From Cryobacterium sp. (GTDB taxonomy: Bacteria; Actinomycetota; Actinomycetes; Actinomycetales; Microbacteriaceae), in contig JAODMM010000199.1 in assembly GCA_025465015.1 (NCBI GenBank), positions 1-39,808 of the forward strand: a DNA stretch of 39,808 nucleotides, read 5' to 3'. The position numbers were made by a program, and so were the translations under genes. The notes below the pieces were generated by a model that saw only the letters and a list, made by a program, of their open reading frames with translations, was not told the DNA's origin and made no database searches. The stretch's first letter is position 1. Every line of letters starts with the position of its first letter. Below, piece by piece: positions 19,095 to 27,471 of this stretch.

Positions 19095-20015
19095 ATGGAA
19101 TCTCGCTCCCTTCCCCTTCCCGATGGCCTCGCTGGCGTGCGCGTTGACGCAGGTCTGGCCAAGCTCCTCGGATTCTCCCGCAGCTTTGCCGCCGAGGTGG
19201 CTGAGGCGGGCGGGGTCACGCTGGACGGTACGGTGGTCGGCAAGTCCGACCGGCTCCGCGGCGGAAGCTGGTTGGAGGTGTCTTGGCAACCCAAGGAAGA
19301 CATCGCGATCGTTCCCATCCCGGTCCCCGACCTCAGCATCGTCCACGACGATGAGAGCATCGTCGTGGTCAACAAGCCCGCCGGCGTAGCTGCGCACCCG
19401 AGCGTGGGCTGGACCGGCCCTACTGTGGTGGGCGCGCTCTCAGCCGCGGGGTACCGGATTTCGACGTCCGGTGCTGCCGAGCGGGCCGGTGTTGTGCACC
19501 GCCTCGATGCCGGCACGAGCGGGCTGATGGTCGTAGCAAAGTCCGAGGCGGCCTACACAGCCCTGAAACGAGCCTTCCACGACCGCGAAGTCGAGAAAAT
19601 TTACCATGCAGTCGTGCAGGGGCACCCTGACCCGTTGGCCGGCACCATCGACGCACCGATCGGGCGTCACCCCCGCTCTGACTGGAAGTTCGCCGTCGTC
19701 GCCGAGGGCAAAAACTCCGTTACCCACTACGAAACGCTGGAGGCTTTCCCCTCGGCCTCGCTCCTCGAAATCCATCTGGAGACGGGGCGCACGCATCAGA
19801 TTCGCGTGCACATGGCGGCTCAGCGGCATCCGTGCGTGGGCGACGCCATGTACGGCGCAGATCCCACCATCTCCGCCCGGTTGCGGCTGACCCGACAGTG
19901 GCTCCACGCGCGCCAGCTCGCTTTCTCTCATCCCGAGTCCGGTGCATGGACGACCTTCATGGCCGACTACCCGGACGACCTGTCGGACGCGCTTCGTGTC
20001 CTCCGCGGCGATTAG
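19095..20015 (+). CDS. RluD-type RNA pseudouridine synthase
   Basis: This RluA/RluD-family enzyme isomerises uridine to pseudouridine in RNA, probably 23S rRNA. The 306-aa product has an N-terminal S4-like RNA-binding part (about 12-75, [20 protein letters not shown]), then the catalytic domain with [18 protein letters not shown] (catalytic D138), [17 protein letters not shown]-type sequence ([17 protein letters not shown]) and [13 protein letters not shown] 19095 is 7 bases after the lspA stop, and lspA-rluD is a common actinobacterial pair. The exact target uridines cannot be read from sequence. Confidence 0.93.
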   Translation: MESRSLPLPDGLAGVRVDAGLAKLLGFSRSFAAEVAEAGGVTLDGTVVGKSDRLRGGSWLEVSWQPKEDIAIVPIPVPDLSIVHDDESIVVVNKPAGVAAHPSVGWTGPTVVGALSAAGYRISTSGAAERAGVVHRLDAGTSGLMVVAKSEAAYTALKRAFHDREVEKIYHAVVQGHPDPLAGTIDAPIGRHPRSDWKFAVVAEGKNSVTHYETLEAFPSASLLEIHLETGRTHQIRVHMAAQRHPCVGDAMYGADPTISARLRLTRQWLHARQLAFSHPESGAWTTFMADYPDDLSDALRVLRGD

Positions 20016-20018
20016 GCT
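20013..20018 (+). promoter_or_regulatory. candidate -10 (TAGGCT) for dnaE
   Basis: TAGGCT, followed by AGGAA, lies across the rluD stop codon. It fits TANNNT and matches the hexamer seen before hisD, nrdR, pabB and dedA. A start near 20025 would give dnaE about 27 untranslated bases, including CGGAGCAG at 20042-20049. Confidence 0.45.
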
Positions 20019-20051
20019 AGGAACTCCACCACCCAGCGTTTCGGAGCAGTC

Positions 20052-23000
20052 TTGTCCCCTCAGAGTGATTCGTTCGTTCACCTTCACGTGCACAGCGAGT
20101 ACTCGATGCTCGACGGTGCCGCTCGTGTGAAGCCCCTCATCGAGGCCGCCGTGGAGCAGCGGATGCCGGCGGTCGCGGTCACCGATCACGGGAACGTCTT
20201 CGGCGCCTTCGATTTCTGGCGTACCGCGACGGATGCCGGAATCAAGCCGATCATCGGCACCGAGGCCTACATCACCCCCGGCACCCACCGTGGAGATAAG
20301 ACGCGAGTGCGCTGGGGTACCGGCGCGCAGAGCGGTGACGACGTTGGCGGCAGCGGAGCGTACACGCACATGACCCTGCTCTCCGAGAGCACGGAGGGTA
20401 TGCACAACCTGTTCCGGTTATCCTCACGGGCCTCTCTGGAGGGCTACTACTTCAAGCCCCGCATGGACAGGGAACTGCTCAGCCAGTACTCCACCGGTCT
20501 TATCGGCACGACAGGATGCGCGGGCGGTGAGGTGCAGACACGCCTTCGGCTCGGGCAGTACGAGGAGGCGAAGCAAGCGGCGGCGGAGTTCCGCGACATC
20601 TTCGGCCGCGAGAACTTCTTCTGTGAAGTCATGGATCACGGGATCGACGTAGAGCGGCGCACGATGAGCGATCTCTTGCGACTGGCCAAAGAGCTGGACC
20701 TGCCGCTCGTGGCCACCAACGATCTGCATTACACCCATGCCCACGATGCCACCGCCCACGCAGCGCTCCTCTGCGTTCAGTCCGCTTCCACACTCGACGA
20801 TCCCAACCGGTTCAAGTTCGATTCGGACGAGTTCTACTTGAAGCCCGCATCGGAGATGCGCCAGATCTTCCGCGACAATCCCGAGGCTTGCGATAACACG
20901 CTGCTCATCGCAGAGCGTTGCGAGGTGGCCTTCAACACGCAGGCCAACTACATGCCGCGGTTCCCCGTGCCCGAAGGGGAGACGGAGGAAACCTGGTTCA
21001 TCAAAGAGGTCGAGACGGGTCTCGTCGCCCGTTACCCGAACGGGATCCCCGACGATGTGCGCCGGCAGGCGAACTACGAGGTGGGAGTCATCTCCCAGAT
21101 GGGCTTCCCCGGCTACTTCCTGGTGGTCGCCGACTTCATCAACTGGTCCAGGCGTAACGGCATCCGCGTGGGGCCCGGGCGAGGTTCAGGAGCTGGGTCG
21201 ATGGCCGCGTACGTCATGGGCATCACGGATCTCGACCCGCTGCGGCACGGTCTGATCTTCGAGCGGTTCCTGAACCCCGACCGTGTTTCTATGCCCGACT
21301 TCGATGTGGACTTTGACGAGCGCCGACGCGGCGAGGTCATCCGTTACGTCACGGAGAAGTACGGCGACGAGCGGGTGGCACAGATCGTCACCTACGGCAC
21401 GATCAAGGCCAAGCAGGCGCTGAAGGATTCCTCGCGTGTGCTCGGATTCCCCTTCGGCATGGGCGACAAACTCACCAAAGCGATGCCGCCGGCGATCATG
21501 GGCAAGGACGTCCCTCTAGCGGGCATGTTCGACAAGGACCACCCGCGGTACAAGGAAGCCGGCGACTTCCGCGCTCTAATCGAGTCCGACCCCGAAGCCA
21601 GGACCGTCTTCGACACCGCCCTCGGCATCGAGAACCTGAAACGCCAGTGGGGCGTCCACGCCGCCGGGGTGATCATGTCGAGTGACCCGCTCATCGACAT
21701 CATCCCCATCATGAAGCGCGAGCAGGACGGACAGATCGTCACCCAGTTCGACTACCCGGCCTGTGAGGCGCTCGGGCTGATCAAAATGGACTTCCTGGGC
21801 CTTCGGAACCTGACGATCATCGATGACGCGCTGGATAACATCGAGGCGAACCGAGGGCACCGGCCGGTGCTCGAAGACCTGGATCTCGACGACCAACTGG
21901 CGTACGAATTGCTCGCGCGGGGCGACACCCTCGGCGTGTTCCAGCTCGACGGCGGGCCTATGCGGTCGCTGCTGCGGCTGATGAAGCCCGACAACTTCGA
22001 GGACATCTCCGCCGTGATCGCCCTCTATCGGCCGGGTCCCATGGGCGCGAACTCGCATACCAACTATGCCCTCCGCAAGACCGCGCAGCAGGAGATCACA
22101 CCGATCCACGCGGAGCTCGAGGAGCCGCTGCAGGAAATCATCGGCAACACCTACGGTCTGATCGTGTACCAGGAACAGGTCATGTCGATCGCGCAGAAGC
22201 TGGCCGGGTTCTCCCTCGGTCAGGCGGACCTTCTGCGCCGTGCCATGGGCAAGAAGAAGAAGTCAGAACTCGACAAGCAGTTCGAGGGTTTCTCGCAGGG
22301 GATGCAGGCGAACGGCTATTCGAAGGATGCGATCCAGACCATCTGGAACATCCTTCTTCCGTTCTCCGACTACGCCTTCAACAAGGCCCACTCCGCGGCA
22401 TACGGGGTCCTGTCGTACTGGACCGCATATCTGAAGGCGCACTATCCCGCCGAATACATGGCTGCGCTTCTTACGAGCGTTGGTGACGCGAGGGACAAAC
22501 TCGCAATCTACCTCAACGAGTGCCGTCGGATGGGAATCCGTGTGTTGCCGCCGGATGTCAACGAGTCGATCGGATTCTTCGCGGCCGTGGGCACCGATAT
22601 CCGTTTCGGCCTGGGAGCAGTACGAAACGTCGGCTTCAACGTGGTCGGTGCCATCCGCGCAGCCCGGGAAGAGAAGGGGAGGTTCGAGTCGTTCCACGAC
22701 TTCCTCCGGAAAGTACCTCTCCCCGTCGCGAACAAACGCACGGTGGAGTCGTTGGTCAAAGCCGGTGCCTTCGACTCGCTCGGCGCTACCCGGCGCGCCA
22801 TGGTCGAGATTCACGAGGCGGCTGTTGAATCCGCGGTGAAAATCAAACGGGACGAGGAGCACGGCAACGTCGGATTCGACTTCGCCAGTCTCTTCGATGA
22901 ACCTCAGAGCTCCGAGCGCGTTCCCGACCGCCCGGAGTGGGCGAAGAAGGAGAAGCTCGCGTTCGAACGCGACATGCTCGGGCTGTATGTGTCCGACCAT

Positions 23001-23573
23001 CCGTTGGCCGGGCTCGAGATCCCGTTGGCAAAGCACGCCAGCACCACGATCGCGGATCTGATGGCCTCGGAACAGACTCAGGACGGTGACACGGTCACGA
23101 TCGCCGGGCTCATCACCAGTGTGCAGCACCGCACCGCGAAGAACTCCGGCAACCAGTACGGCATGATCCAGGTCGAGGACTTCGGTGGGGAGATCACCGT
23201 CATGTTCATGGGCAAGGGCTATCAGGAGTTCGCTCCCGCGCTCGTGAACGACTCCGTGGTGGTGGTGCGGGGTCGCGTCAGTATGCGTGATGATGGAATG
23301 AACCTGCACGCCTACAGCCTGTTCGCCCCTGACGTCGGGCAGGCATCCGACTCGGGTCCGCTGGCGATCACCTTGGCGGAGGCACGAGCTACGACCGACA
23401 CGGTGAAGGCGTTAGGCGATGTACTGATCCGGCACGGCGGCCAGTCCGAGGTGCGGCTGAAGCTGGTGAAGGGCAACTCCGCGCGAGTGTTCGAACTGCC
23501 GTACCAGGTGACGGTCAGCGCGGACCTGTTCGGAGAGCTGAAGAGCTTGCTCGGGCCGTACTGCCTGGCCTAA
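20052..23573 (+). CDS. dnaE: DNA polymerase III subunit alpha DnaE
   Basis: DnaE is the catalytic subunit of the replicative polymerase. At 1173 aa it has the full family length. Domains in order are PHP (from residue 8, FVHLHVHSEYSMLDGAARV), the C-family polymerase palm with PGRGSGAGSM and the acidic cluster PDFDVDFDERR (about 415-425), fingers and thumb (QWGVHAAGV, IKMDFLGLRNLT, RRAMGKKKKSEL), helix-hairpin-helix, and an OB fold (VTIAGLITSVQHRTAKNSG). TTG 20052 is supported by GGAGCAG upstream and gives the family N-terminus. No intein or frameshift is seen. Confidence 0.97.
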   Translation: MSPQSDSFVHLHVHSEYSMLDGAARVKPLIEAAVEQRMPAVAVTDHGNVFGAFDFWRTATDAGIKPIIGTEAYITPGTHRGDKTRVRWGTGAQSGDDVGGSGAYTHMTLLSESTEGMHNLFRLSSRASLEGYYFKPRMDRELLSQYSTGLIGTTGCAGGEVQTRLRLGQYEEAKQAAAEFRDIFGRENFFCEVMDHGIDVERRTMSDLLRLAKELDLPLVATNDLHYTHAHDATAHAALLCVQSASTLDDPNRFKFDSDEFYLKPASEMRQIFRDNPEACDNTLLIAERCEVAFNTQANYMPRFPVPEGETEETWFIKEVETGLVARYPNGIPDDVRRQANYEVGVISQMGFPGYFLVVADFINWSRRNGIRVGPGRGSGAGSMAAYVMGITDLDPLRHGLIFERFLNPDRVSMPDFDVDFDERRRGEVIRYVTEKYGDERVAQIVTYGTIKAKQALKDSSRVLGFPFGMGDKLTKAMPPAIMGKDVPLAGMFDKDHPRYKEAGDFRALIESDPEARTVFDTALGIENLKRQWGVHAAGVIMSSDPLIDIIPIMKREQDGQIVTQFDYPACEALGLIKMDFLGLRNLTIIDDALDNIEANRGHRPVLEDLDLDDQLAYELLARGDTLGVFQLDGGPMRSLLRLMKPDNFEDISAVIALYRPGPMGANSHTNYALRKTAQQEITPIHAELEEPLQEIIGNTYGLIVYQEQVMSIAQKLAGFSLGQADLLRRAMGKKKKSELDKQFEGFSQGMQANGYSKDAIQTIWNILLPFSDYAFNKAHSAAYGVLSYWTAYLKAHYPAEYMAALLTSVGDARDKLAIYLNECRRMGIRVLPPDVNESIGFFAAVGTDIRFGLGAVRNVGFNVVGAIRAAREEKGRFESFHDFLRKVPLPVANKRTVESLVKAGAFDSLGATRRAMVEIHEAAVESAVKIKRDEEHGNVGFDFASLFDEPQSSERVPDRPEWAKKEKLAFERDMLGLYVSDHPLAGLEIPLAKHASTTIADLMASEQTQDGDTVTIAGLITSVQHRTAKNSGNQYGMIQVEDFGGEITVMFMGKGYQEFAPALVNDSVVVVRGRVSMRDDGMNLHAYSLFAPDVGQASDSGPLAITLAEARATTDTVKALGDVLIRHGGQSEVRLKLVKGNSARVFELPYQVTVSADLFGELKSLLGPYCLA

Positions 23574-23576
23574 CCG

Positions 23577-23622
23577 GCCCCACCTGGCGATGGGGCTCCC
23601 TGGCGATGGGGCTCCCTGGCGA
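23577..23622. repeat. tandem 16-bp repeat with hairpin, dnaE/flavin reductase junction
   Basis: The unit TGGCGATGGGGCTCCC occurs at 23585-23600 and 23601-23616, followed by a partial third copy TGGCGA (23617-23622). GCCCCA (23577-23582) pairs with TGGGGC (23591-23596) and with the second copy at 23607-23612, so alternative hairpins are possible. It lies between two convergent genes and may help termination, though there is no T-run. Confidence 0.6.
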
Positions 23623-23636
23623 CCGGGGGACTTCCG

Positions 23637-24302
23637 CTAGACCTCGCGGCCCGGCGCCCGGTAGGTGCGTTCGTGGTACAGGAGAGCCTCGTCGTCCGCC
23701 CCCATGCCCCCCTCCTCGATCTGCACCACCACAAGGGCATTGTTGTGCACAGGGACCCGCTCAACGATGCGGCCGATCATCCAGGAGGTGACGTCCTTCA
23801 GCACGGGCAGTCCGTAGGGTCCGGGTTCCCAGTGGTCGCCGTCGAAACGGTGCTCGAACGGTCCGGACAGTCGCTCCGCCACAGCGCGGTTGCGTACACC
23901 GAGGATGTGGATGACGACCCGGTCATTCTCGATGATGGCCGGCCAGGCGCTGGCAGACCGGGCCATGTTGAAGCTCGCCAACGGCGGGACCGCGGCGAGC
24001 GAGGCGAGAGAGGTGGCAGTGAATCCGACCGGCGTGCCATCCGCTCGGAGTGACGTGATTCCGGCCACTCCCGCGGCGTGCCGCCGGAAGGCATGCTTGA
24101 AGGCGGCCAGGTCGGCGGGGGCATGCGGGTCGCCGTCAACCGGCGGCAGTGCTTGTGCGACAAGGAGGTGCTGCCCCTGCGCCTTCTGGCCCGGAGCCGG
24201 CTGTTCGGGTGCCGGCTGAGCCGCCCTGGGCTGCGAGGGTGTTGCTGAGGGGCCGCTTGCCACGTTGCTCCCGGTGGCGGGGATGGCGGTGGTGTCATTC
24301 AT
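23637..24302 (-). CDS. flavin reductase-like FMN-binding protein
   Basis: The 221-aa product matches the flavin reductase-like, FMN-binding split-barrel family (HpaC-type small components and relatives). The core begins near residue 66 with FKHAFRRHAAGVAGITSL and contains TPVGFTATSLASLAAVPPLASF, the conserved Thr/Ser-rich FMN-binding part. The first 60 residues or so are low complexity (Ala, Pro, Gln, Ser) and do not belong to the fold. GAAGGAG is 14 bases before the ATG, farther than usual, so the start may be misplaced. The gene is convergent with dnaE and divergent from hisD. No partner monooxygenase lies nearby, so its substrate is unknown. Confidence 0.83.
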   Translation of the reverse strand: MNDTTAIPATGSNVASGPSATPSQPRAAQPAPEQPAPGQKAQGQHLLVAQALPPVDGDPHAPADLAAFKHAFRRHAAGVAGITSLRADGTPVGFTATSLASLAAVPPLASFNMARSASAWPAIIENDRVVIHILGVRNRAVAERLSGPFEHRFDGDHWEPGPYGLPVLKDVTSWMIGRIVERVPVHNNALVVVQIEEGGMGADDEALLYHERTYRAPGREV

Positions 24303-24329
24303 GCTTGTGCATCACACTCCTTCGTTCCC

Positions 24330-24335
24330 AGACTA
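24330..24335 (-). promoter_or_regulatory. candidate -10 (TAGTCT) for the flavin reductase gene
   Basis: On the minus strand TAGTCT, followed by GGGAA, fits TANNNT and lies 27 bases before the ATG. It resembles the TAGGCTGGAA before hisD in the same 121-base divergent region. Confidence 0.35.
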
Positions 24336-24408
24336 TTCCTTGACGAGCCGGGCGAACGCTGACCGGACAGGGGCGGACGTCGCACCGGCACGGCCCGGCG
24401 AGGGCGGA

Positions 24409-24414
24409 TAGGCT
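24409..24414 (+). promoter_or_regulatory. candidate -10 (TAGGCT) for hisD, leaderless
   Basis: TAGGCT followed by GGAA lies nine bases before the hisD ATG. A transcript from this element would start at or within a few bases of the start codon, so the mRNA is probably leaderless. No TTGACA-like -35 is seen. The nrdR start has the same hexamer at the same distance. Confidence 0.5.
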
Positions 24415-24423
24415 GGAACGGCG

Positions 24424-25734
24424 ATGATCCAGACCATAGACCTGCGAGGCGGCCGCCTCAGCCCTGCCCAACTTCTTGCTGCCGTGCCCCGTGCACGAAC
24501 TGATGTCGCAGCTGCAAGCGACACCGCCGCAGACCTGATCGACGATGTGCGCGCGCGCGGCGAGGCCGCCCTGCTCGACCAGGCGGAGCGACTGGACCGC
24601 GTGCGCCCCGGCAGCGTCAGAGTGCCCGCCGGCGACATCGCCGAGGCTCTGGCCGGACTCGCCCCGGCAGTCCGAGCGGCGATCGAGGAGACCATCCGTC
24701 GGGTGCGCCTGGCCAGCGAGGCACAGGTTCCGCCGCCGGTGACCACGCTGCTCGCCGATGGTGCCCAGATCACCCAACGGTGGCAACCCGTTGACCGTGT
24801 GGGGCTGTACGTTCCTGGCGGCAAAGCGGTCTATCCCTCGAGCGTGGTCATGAACGTGGTGCCGGCGCAGGTAGCCGGTGTTCGCTCGATTGCCCTTGCA
24901 TCCCCACCGCAAGCTGAGTTCGGCGGGCGGGTGCACCCGACGATCCTTGCGGTCGCCGCGATTCTCGGCATTGATGAGATCTACGCCATGGGTGGTGCCG
25001 GAGCCATCGGCGCCTTCGCCTACGGGGTCGAAGATATCGGATTGGATCCGGTGCAACTGGTGACCGGTCCGGGCAATGTCTACGTCGCTGCGGCAAAACG
25101 GCTGGTCCGAGGTCAGACCGGTATCGACTCAGAGGCTGGACCCACCGACATTCTCGTTATCGCTGACGACTCCGCCGATCCTCTGCTGGTGGCCGCGGAC
25201 CTCGTGAGCCAGGCCGAGCACGACGAACTCGCAGCAGCAGTCCTGGTCACAGATTCCGTTGCTCTTGCCCGAGAGGTGGAGACACGCTTGCGCGCGCTGG
25301 CGTCGACGACCACCCACTCGGCAAGGGTGACCGCCGCGCTCGGTGGCACACAGTCTGCCCTCGTTCTCGTGGACGATCTTGCCGCTGCTGCCGAGTTCAG
25401 CAATGCCTTCGGTCCGGAACACCTCGAGATCCAGACCCGTGAACCGGGATCGGTGCTGGCCACGATCCAGAACGCGGGAGCGATCTTCCTCGGGCCGCAT
25501 TCGCCGGTGAGTCTCGGGGACTACGCGGCCGGATCGAACCACGTGCTTCCCACGGGGGGACAGGCGCGTTTCTCCTCCGGCCTGGGCGCCTACACCTTCC
25601 TGCGGCCGCAGCAGGTGGTGCACTACTCGCGCACCGCATTGAAAGCCGTCGCCCACCATATTGCCGCGCTCTCCGATGCGGAGGCGCTCCCTGCGCACGG
25701 CGATGCAGTCACGGCGAGGTTCCGGGCTCTCTGA
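24424..25734 (+). CDS. hisD: histidinol dehydrogenase HisD
   Basis: HisD oxidises L-histidinol to L-histidine in two NAD-dependent steps, using a zinc ion; it is the last step of histidine synthesis. The 436-aa product shows VDRVGLYVPGGKAVYPSSV, MGGAGAIGAFAYG, VTGPGNVYVAAAKR, GPTDILVIAD, SQAEHDELAAAVLVT (catalytic/metal-binding QAEHD), GPEHLE and GSNHVLPTGG. ATG 24424 follows TAGGCT by nine bases with no ribosome binding site, as in a leaderless mRNA. No other his gene is in the window; the next genes are nrdR and pyrD. Confidence 0.96.
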   Translation: MIQTIDLRGGRLSPAQLLAAVPRARTDVAAASDTAADLIDDVRARGEAALLDQAERLDRVRPGSVRVPAGDIAEALAGLAPAVRAAIEETIRRVRLASEAQVPPPVTTLLADGAQITQRWQPVDRVGLYVPGGKAVYPSSVVMNVVPAQVAGVRSIALASPPQAEFGGRVHPTILAVAAILGIDEIYAMGGAGAIGAFAYGVEDIGLDPVQLVTGPGNVYVAAAKRLVRGQTGIDSEAGPTDILVIADDSADPLLVAADLVSQAEHDELAAAVLVTDSVALAREVETRLRALASTTTHSARVTAALGGTQSALVLVDDLAAAAEFSNAFGPEHLEIQTREPGSVLATIQNAGAIFLGPHSPVSLGDYAAGSNHVLPTGGQARFSSGLGAYTFLRPQQVVHYSRTALKAVAHHIAALSDAEALPAHGDAVTARFRAL

Positions 25735-25736
25735 CG

Positions 25737-25768
25737 GCCGCCGGGCGCACCTAGCGCTCGGTGGCGGC
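25737..25768 (+). terminator. candidate hisD terminator hairpin
   Basis: GCCGCC (25737-25742) pairs with GGCGGC (25763-25768), and inside it GCGC (25745-25748) pairs with GCGC (25754-25757) around the loop ACCTA. It begins two bases after the hisD stop. No T-run follows, which is common for GC-rich actinobacteria but lowers certainty. Confidence 0.4.
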
Positions 25769-25823
25769 GGTACCCGTTGAGGGGGCACTCACCACGGACG
25801 GCATCCGCCCCCCTGCCGCACAC

Positions 25824-25829
25824 TAGGCT
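25824..25829 (+). promoter_or_regulatory. candidate -10 (TAGGCT) for nrdR, leaderless
   Basis: TAGGCT followed by GGAG lies nine bases before the nrdR ATG, the same arrangement as for hisD. It implies a very short or absent 5' leader. The GGAG could serve as a weak ribosome binding site only if transcription began unusually early. Confidence 0.5.
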
Positions 25830-25838
25830 GGAGCCACA

Positions 25839-26324
25839 ATGTTCTGCCCGTTCTGCCGCCACCCGGACTCGCGAGTCATTGACTCGCGCACGAGCGACGA
25901 CGGGCTTTCCATCCGTCGGCGCCGACAATGCCCCGAATGCGGGCGCCGGTTCAGCACGACCGAGACGGCGAGCCTGAACATCATCAAACGCAGTGGTGTC
26001 GTGGAGCCGTTCAGCCGCGAGAAGATCGTGGCCGGTGTGCGGAAGGCATGTCAGGGTCGTCCGGTCACCGACTCCGACCTTGCCATGCTCGCCCAGAAAG
26101 TCGAGGAGACGATTCGGCAGACGGGCGCCTCGCAGATCGACGCCAACGACATCGGCCTGGCGATCCTCCCTCCGCTGCGCGAGCTCGACGAAGTGGCCTA
26201 CCTCCGCTTCGCGAGCGTTTACCAGGCCTTCGACTCGCTGGACGACTTCGAGAGCGCCATCGGGCAGTTGCGAGCGGAACACACCAATCCCGCCGCGGGC
26301 GCGCTGGCCGAATCCGAGTTATAG
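25839..26324 (+). CDS. nrdR: transcriptional repressor NrdR
   Basis: NrdR is an ATP/dATP-sensing repressor of ribonucleotide reductase genes. The 161-aa product has an N-terminal zinc ribbon with C3, C6, C31 and C34 ([25 protein letters not shown]) and an ATP-cone domain (about 49-139, [18 protein letters not shown]). The length is normal. Its targets (nrd genes) are not in the window. It has its own probable leaderless promoter; pyrD follows after four bases, so both are likely on one transcript. Confidence 0.96.
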   Translation: MFCPFCRHPDSRVIDSRTSDDGLSIRRRRQCPECGRRFSTTETASLNIIKRSGVVEPFSREKIVAGVRKACQGRPVTDSDLAMLAQKVEETIRQTGASQIDANDIGLAILPPLRELDEVAYLRFASVYQAFDSLDDFESAIGQLRAEHTNPAAGALAESEL

Positions 26325-26328
26325 GCCC

Positions 26329-27363
26329 ATGTATCCGCTGTTCTTCTCCGTTGTTCTGTCGAAAATCGATCCGGAGCGCGCGCATCACCTCGCTTTCGCT
26401 GTGATTCGGCTCCTTCCCACACTCGGTCTCGGTCGTCTCGTGCACCGCTTCACACGACCCCGCACCGATCTCGCCGTTGAGACGCTCGGATTGAGGTTCG
26501 ATTCGCCGTTCGGTCTCGCAGCCGGCTTCGACAAGGACGGCAAGGCCGTGATAGGCCTCGGACAACTCGGATTTGGTCACGTCGAAGTTGGGACGCTCAC
26601 CGCGATCCCACAGCCCGGAAACCCACGGCCGCGTCTGTTCCGGCTGATCCGTGATCGTGCAGTCATCAACCGTATGGGCTTCAACAACGCTGGCGCAGCG
26701 GCTGCGGTCACCAGGTTGAAAAGCGTACGCACGACCCAGTACCGGCCGGTGCTCGGCATCAACATCGGCAAGAGCCGGGTGGTGGACGTAGAGGATGCGA
26801 CGGCCGACTACCTCGCCAGCACCGCCCTGCTCGCGCCACTCGCTGACTACCTCGTCGTGAACGTGAGCTCTCCCAATACACCCGGCCTGCGTGGCTTGCA
26901 GGAGCTCGATCGGCTGGCTCCCCTGCTGAGCGCAGTGAAGCTCTCCGCTGGCGAGACTCCACTGCTCGTGAAGATCGCGCCCGACCTAGGCGACGAGGAG
27001 GTGACGCGCATCGCGCAGCTCACAGTCGATCTCGGCCTCGACGGGATCATCGCAACGAACACGACGCTGTCGCGGGCGGACCTGGTGACCGACGCCCGAA
27101 CTGTCGACGGGGCCGGCGCAGGGGGGCTTTCCGGCGCTCCTCTCGCCGCTCGCTCGCTCGCTGTACTGCGGATGATCCGGGCGCAGGTGCCACGGGAACT
27201 CTGTGTCATCTCAGTGGGAGGCGTCGAGACGGCTGAAGACGTGGCTGAGCGCCTCGAAGCCGGCGCGACCCTGGTGCAGGGCTACACCGCATTCCTCTAC
27301 CGGGGGCCGCTCTGGGCTCGCCAGGTGAACCGCGGACTGGACCGGCTGGTCGGCAGCCGCTGA
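26329..27363 (+). CDS. pyrD: dihydroorotate dehydrogenase (quinone), class 2
   Basis: PyrD oxidises dihydroorotate to orotate at the membrane, passing electrons through FMN to quinone. The 344-aa product has the class 2 N-terminal helix (MYPLFFSVVLSKIDPERAHH), GLAAGFDKDGKAV, VEVGTLTAIPQPGNPRPRLF, INRMGFNNAG, and NVSSPNTPGLR with the class 2 catalytic serine. IATNTTLSRA and SVGGVETAEDV with a phosphate-binding glycine stretch follow. ATG 26329 is four bases after the nrdR stop and gives the family N-terminus; the frame continues upstream inside nrdR. Both neighbours supply nucleotide metabolism. Confidence 0.95.
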   Translation: MYPLFFSVVLSKIDPERAHHLAFAVIRLLPTLGLGRLVHRFTRPRTDLAVETLGLRFDSPFGLAAGFDKDGKAVIGLGQLGFGHVEVGTLTAIPQPGNPRPRLFRLIRDRAVINRMGFNNAGAAAAVTRLKSVRTTQYRPVLGINIGKSRVVDVEDATADYLASTALLAPLADYLVVNVSSPNTPGLRGLQELDRLAPLLSAVKLSAGETPLLVKIAPDLGDEEVTRIAQLTVDLGLDGIIATNTTLSRADLVTDARTVDGAGAGGLSGAPLAARSLAVLRMIRAQVPRELCVISVGGVETAEDVAERLEAGATLVQGYTAFLYRGPLWARQVNRGLDRLVGSR

Positions 27364-27381
27364 CCGTCGCAGATTTGTAGA

Positions 27382-27426
27382 GATCGTACGCTCCGGCCCG
27401 GTCCACCGGTGCCGGACCGTACGATC
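27382..27426. terminator. long palindrome between pyrD and App1 gene, probable bidirectional terminator
   Basis: GATCGTACG (27382-27390) and CGTACGATC (27418-27426) are perfect 9-bp arms. After one C-C mismatch TCCGGC (27392-27397) pairs with GCCGGA (27411-27416), and CCGGT/ACCGG pair near the centre. The hairpin covers 45 bases in a 108-base gap between convergent genes. It lies 18 bases after the pyrD stop and has no T-run on either strand. Confidence 0.65.
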
Positions 27427-27471
27427 CGACCGTCCCGTCTGGTCGACGAGGCGGGAGCCTTGAGGGCTGCG

